This document shows, one piece after another, positions 61,454-64,000 of a DNA stretch of 64,000 nucleotides; within the stretch, counting starts at the first letter, position 1, and each line of letters starts with the position of its first letter. The stretch is from Candidatus Aminicenantota bacterium (GTDB lineage Bacteria; Acidobacteriota; Aminicenantia; Aminicenantales; Aminicenantaceae). The stretch is from contig WVZL01000004.1 in the NCBI GenBank assembly GCA_011772495.1, positions 1-64,000 on the forward strand. Direction: 5' to 3'. A program made the translations under genes and the position numbers. Below the pieces are notes generated by a model. That model saw nothing but the letters and a program-made list of their open reading frames with translations. It made no database searches and was not told the DNA's origin.

Positions 61454-62323
61454 GTGAAAACAAAAATTGCGATCATCGGAGCCGATGGTCAGCTCGGTTC
61501 GGATTTGGTCAAGTCTCTTCAAGAACACAGAATCTTTCCCCTCTATTATCCAGATTTTGACATCACAAAGCCTGACCAGGCAAGAAAAGCCCTATCTCGT
61601 CTGAAGGCTGAAGTTGTCATCAATACTGCCGCTTACAATAGAGTTGATGAAGCTGAGGATAATCCCCAAGAAGCATTCAGAGTCAATTCTATCGCTGTTA
61701 GAGATATGGCCCTAATCTGTCGAGACCTTGATTCTGTATTGGTCCATTTCAGCACGGATTATGTCTTTGATGGGCAAAAAAAGGACCCCTATACAGAAGA
61801 AGACCTGCCTAGTCCCCTGAACGTCTATGCGATTTCTAAACTGGAAGGAGAACACTTCGTACAAAATATCTTAGATAAATATTTTGTGATCAGGACTTGT
61901 GGTCTTTACGGAGAAGCAGGATGCTGGGGAAAAGGTTCAAATTTTGTGGACACTCTCGTGGCCTTGGAAAAGGAAGGAAAGCCTTTGAGAGTGGTCAATG
62001 ACCAGCGGATCACTCCCACCGCCACGGCGGAATTGGCTGAGAGAGTAAAAGAATTGATCGGAACTGACCAATACGGGCTTTATCATTTATCGAATGAGGG
62101 AGATTGTACCTGGTACGAGTTTGCCCAAGCCATATTCTCCCTAATGGATAAAAAGCCAGACATTATTCCTGTCGATTCGAAGAGTTATGGAGCCAAGGCA
62201 GAGAGGCCACCCTATTCTGTGCTAGACAACAAGAGAGCTCGAGAGATCGGGTTGACTGAATTCACTCCTTGGAAAGATGCCCTCAAAAGGTATTTAATCA
62301 GAAAGAAGTATATAAAAAGCTAG
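61454..62323 (+). CDS. rfbD: dTDP-4-dehydrorhamnose reductase-like enzyme
   Basis: The start is GTG 61454. The 289-residue SDR-type protein has the NAD(P)H loop IIGADGQLGSDLV (GxxGxxG) and family blocks: INTAAYNRVDEAEDNPQEAFRVN, HFSTDYVFDG, YTEEDLPSPLNVYAISKLEGE (catalytic YxxxK) and the C-terminal YHLSNEGDCTWYEFAQAIF and PPYSVLDNKRARE. It would make dTDP-L-rhamnose for cell-surface glycans. rfbA, rfbB and rfbC are not adjacent, so the pathway must be completed elsewhere. It is convergent with the thioesterase gene. Confidence 0.92.
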   Translation: MKTKIAIIGADGQLGSDLVKSLQEHRIFPLYYPDFDITKPDQARKALSRLKAEVVINTAAYNRVDEAEDNPQEAFRVNSIAVRDMALICRDLDSVLVHFSTDYVFDGQKKDPYTEEDLPSPLNVYAISKLEGEHFVQNILDKYFVIRTCGLYGEAGCWGKGSNFVDTLVALEKEGKPLRVVNDQRITPTATAELAERVKELIGTDQYGLYHLSNEGDCTWYEFAQAIFSLMDKKPDIIPVDSKSYGAKAERPPYSVLDNKRAREIGLTEFTPWKDALKRYLIRKKYIKS

Positions 62324-62338
62324 GACAGCTAGACTAAC
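62321..62338 (+). repeat. Two phased 9-bp repeat units in a convergent gap
   Basis: Units TAGGACAGC and TAGACTAAC follow AAAAGC, like the array at 30461. The first unit overlaps the rfbD stop codon. The similarity to the other arrays is weaker than that between 15614 and 30461. Confidence 0.35.
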
Positions 62339-62792
62339 TTTTGAATTTTCTTAGAATCTCCTCAGGAAGAGAACAAACTTGAGCTCTCGAGTTCGTCACC
62401 ACATGAACTGTATGGCCTGAAGCTATCAATTTTTCTTCTTCCTCTGTTAATAACTCGTAGGAGAAGACAACTTTTTTGGGCTTTATTTCTGCTGCCCAAA
62501 CACGTATCAAGAATTCTTCATCGTATCTTAAGGGCATTTTGTACCGGCAAAATGATTCCGCCACCACGAGAAAGTACCCCTGAGCTTCGATATCTTTATA
62601 GGGAATGTTTTTTTGGCGGCAGTATTCTGTTCGAGCTATCTCAAACCACTCGAAATAGTTCTTGTTATGGGCCACGCCCATTTGGTCTGTTTCAGAATAT
62701 CGAACTCTCTCTTTGAATTCGATATAGTCTTTTTTATTTAGACTTGGTGTGAATCTATTTCCATATTTTCCCGAGCTTCGATATTTCTTCAT
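62334..62792 (-). CDS. Hotdog-fold acyl-CoA thioesterase (YbgC/FadM type)
   Basis: ATG 62792 is chosen because the family begins shortly before RVRYSETDQMGVAHNKNYFEWFEIARTE. The longer ATG at 62894 would overlap the DUF507 gene by 140 bases. The chosen start still overlaps it by 38 bases. The 152-residue protein has the hotdog active-site pattern SETDQMGVAHNKNYF (Asp of DxxG) and KPKKVVFSYELL. Members hydrolyse acyl-CoA esters, and some act with Tol-Pal. The substrate is not known. It is downstream of two DUF507 genes on the same strand. Confidence 0.83.
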   Translation of the reverse strand: MKKYRSSGKYGNRFTPSLNKKDYIEFKERVRYSETDQMGVAHNKNYFEWFEIARTEYCRQKNIPYKDIEAQGYFLVVAESFCRYKMPLRYDEEFLIRVWAAEIKPKKVVFSYELLTEEEEKLIASGHTVHVVTNSRAQVCSLPEEILRKFKS

Positions 62793-63045
62793 TATAGTAT
62801 TTGCGGTAGAGGATTTCCCACTCTCGGCTTCCTTCTTCGATGGATTTTTTTTGCGAACGGATCTTCTCTGCGGATTTCTGATTGAGCAAATCATAGAGCT
62901 TCAATTCATCCTCGATGGATTTTACTATTGATAGCCTGATTTCATTCGGCTCATCCAGGAATTCAACCTCATCATTCTCAAAAAGAGCATTGAGAATGAG
63001 CCGGGCCAGAAAGTTTATTTTTTCTCTTGATAATCTGCTGTTCAA
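62755..63045 (-). CDS. DUF507-family protein (second copy)
   Basis: The 96-residue protein is a DUF507 member: SRLSREKINFLARLILNAL at the N-terminus and a charged helical middle (EIRLSIVKSIEDELKLYDLL, a DELK-type motif). It starts inside the preceding DUF507 gene (ATGA, four bases) and overlaps the thioesterase start. DUF507 proteins are small, helical and often encoded as tandem pairs, with unknown function. Confidence 0.85.
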   Translation of the reverse strand: MNSRLSREKINFLARLILNALFENDEVEFLDEPNEIRLSIVKSIEDELKLYDLLNQKSAEKIRSQKKSIEEGSREWEILYRKYYNEEISKLGKIWK

Positions 63046-63320
63046 AGGACTAAGTTCCTTTCCTTTGCCAATTTTGTTTTTATCATCCTGAACATAGTCT
63101 GGTATTCGATGTTGTCTTGGCGAATCTTTTCCATATGCTGGCTGAGTATTTCTCTGACTTCCTGGTCAAGTTTATCCTCTTTTTGAAACTCATCGGTGAT
63201 AAGGGTAACGATTTCTTCGTGAAGCTTGATCTTGTCTTCTACGATGATTTTTTCTTCCTGGATTAGATTTCTAACTATGACAAAGGCCATATGCTCTATT
63301 TGATTCCTGTTGAGTCTCAT
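63042..63320 (-). CDS. DUF507-family protein (first copy)
   Basis: The 92-residue protein parallels its neighbour: MRLNRNQIEHMAFVIVRNLI, then KLHEEIVTLITDEFQKEDKLDQEV and IEYQTMFRMIKTKLAKE. The two copies differ enough to suggest an old duplication and probably form a heteromeric pair. Function is unknown. It lies about 200 bases downstream of the MetS-like gene. No strong ribosome binding site is seen before ATG 63320. Confidence 0.85.
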   Translation of the reverse strand: MRLNRNQIEHMAFVIVRNLIQEEKIIVEDKIKLHEEIVTLITDEFQKEDKLDQEVREILSQHMEKIRQDNIEYQTMFRMIKTKLAKERNLVL

Positions 63321-63518
63321 TGCATAGTTAAAAATACACTACTCCACCAAAAAATTCAAGGATTCATTGGGTTGGCATCTCTTTTTCCGTTGTTAAGGAG
63401 GATTTGCTTCGAAAGTAACAATCCGTTATCAAGGATATAGGGAGGATTCTCCAATAATTCTAGCAAAAACCAGGAAAAAGTGGACTTTTTCTGATTGATA
63501 CTGAGAATAAAAACAGAT

Positions 63519-63614
63519 TTATTTTCTTTTGGAGGACAGGTAGAGTGAATAAACAAAGCCTCCAAGGCAAACAGTGAAGATGAAGATCATAAAGATAATT
63601 GCGTCAAGGCTCAT
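63519..63614 (-). CDS. MetS-like small membrane subunit (31 aa)
   Basis: The frame ATG 63614 to TAA 63519 encodes 31 residues: one hydrophobic helix (about residues 4-24) and a basic tail SSKRK. It starts 11 bases inside the end of the sodium symporter gene. Stand-alone single-helix proteins of about this size follow NSS transporter genes in bacteria, the best-known being MetS with the methionine transporter MetP. The overlap and hydrophobic profile support the same role here. Confidence 0.7.
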   Translation of the reverse strand: MSLDAIIFMIFIFTVCLGGFVYSLYLSSKRK

Positions 63615-64000
63615 TGTTATTTAGCATCTTTTTGGTGATGGCTTTATTAAAGAAAATAAACACAGCTATGGCCACTACCCACTGGAAGAGGACCGTCCCT
63701 ACGGTTGATTGAGAAAATATATTAAACCAATTGTTGGGATTTTCAGAATAAGCCTGCCAAAACCACCAGCCAAGCATGGCTACGAACTGGAGCGGAAGGA
63801 ATAATTTCACTATGATATCAAATCCTGTTCCTAAATTGATTCTGTCTTCAGCGGTTGAAATGATTTCCTGGCGGAACCTTTTGGGGCCAACTTTTAGCAC
63901 CGCCAGGGTGAAGAAGAAACCACTCACCATCAAACCCAATCCCCAAACCCAATCTTGGTTATTGAAAAAGCCCATGCTGATAGCTGAAGGAAGTCCCAGT
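63604..64000 (-). CDS. Sodium-dependent (NSS-family) transporter, C-terminal part only
   Basis: The frame is open to the right edge of the window and ends at TGA 63606-63604. The ~131 visible residues start LGLPSAISM and contain DNQDWVWGLG-like NNQDWVWGLGLMVSG. This is followed by helix-rich sequence with GPKRFRQEI, AEDRINLGTGFDIIVKLFLP and a hydrophobic C-terminus, as in bacterial NSS symporters of the amino-acid type. The N-terminal two thirds lie outside. The likely substrate is an amino acid, carried with sodium. The MetS-like small gene overlaps its end. Confidence 0.85.
   Translation of the reverse strand, partial: LGLPSAISMGFFNNQDWVWGLGLMVSGFFFTLAVLKVGPKRFRQEIISTAEDRINLGTGFDIIVKLFLPLQFVAMLGWWFWQAYSENPNNWFNIFSQSTVGTVLFQWVVAIAVFIFFNKAITKKMLNNNEP

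Noticed and set aside
63356-63565. Minus-strand frame of 69 codons
   Set aside because: It overlaps the better supported MetS-like gene in another frame and has no ribosome binding site or family pattern.
1-64000. CRISPR arrays, phage modules, toxin-antitoxin or defence clusters
   Set aside because: No regular direct repeats with spacers and no capsid, integrase, nuclease or toxin-like genes were seen apart from the IS end at the left edge.

Overview
The window is a 64 kb stretch of mostly core genome from a Gram-negative-type bacterium. Evidence for an outer membrane includes Lgt and LspA lipoprotein processing, an ExbD energy-transducing subunit, an RND/MMPL exporter and a signal-peptide protein that ends like an outer-membrane barrel. 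The gene set includes a complete mre-rod elongasome operon, an AcnB-type aconitase, a split fumarase, B12-dependent methylmalonyl-CoA mutase, two OPT peptide transporters, tandem DUF507 genes and TPR-type relics. This combination looks like the Acidobacteriota/Candidatus Aminicenantes (OP8) neighbourhood. That placement is an inference from gene style and was not tested by phylogeny.

Layout. Bases 1-590 are a scar zone: the end of an IS3-family element with the first codons of its OrfA, which cuts a TPR gene; a second TPR-gene tail broken by an amber codon; and a free-standing 3' end of a tRNA. Bases 800-3821 hold a PilZ protein, a small coiled protein, a Tat-exported DUF362 protein, a nitroreductase and an unlisted 46-residue membrane protein. 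On the minus strand, 3834-7673 is an operon of a flippase-like membrane protein, TldD and TldE. From 7886 the plus strand carries nadC-nadB, then the overlapping chain ileS-lspA-lgt-rluD, then a second-type elongation factor G. Bases 17934-21979 (minus) carry an RND/MMPL exporter and an MFS transporter. A ChaN-PDZ fusion, a secreted metallo-beta-lactamase-fold protein and a PHP protein follow.

Bases 25279-33129 are a central-metabolism block: sucC-sucD, fumarase beta subunit, mdh and icd on the minus strand, and acnB on the plus strand. Together these cover most of the oxidative TCA cycle. Methylmalonyl-CoA mutase in two subunits (34324-36433) feeds succinyl-CoA into the same cycle. Next come an M23 peptidase with a near-consensus promoter, the minus-strand group OPT transporter-PqqD-def-fmt, and the mreB-mreC-mreD-mrdA-rodA operon. 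A two-module radical SAM protein overlaps an acyl-CoA dehydrogenase. The right third (51026-64000) holds a secreted thioredoxin-like protein with ExbD, a TIGR04076 protein, CstA, a second OPT transporter, a GT4 glycosyltransferase, a degenerate thymidine-phosphorylase homologue and an ACT-domain protein. It also has a class I amidotransferase, a PKD-domain outer-membrane-type protein with a strong terminator, an RfbD-type reductase, a thioesterase, two DUF507 proteins and a sodium symporter cut by the window edge with its tiny MetS-like partner.

No defence island, CRISPR array, prophage or obvious new multi-gene system was found. The most unusual items are the divergent pair of promoters that would give leaderless mRNAs (7671-7888), the degenerate DeoA homologue with UGA at codon 3, the 9-bp phased intergenic repeats, the IS3/TPR/tRNA scar at the left edge, and two small proteins that standard ORF cut-offs miss.
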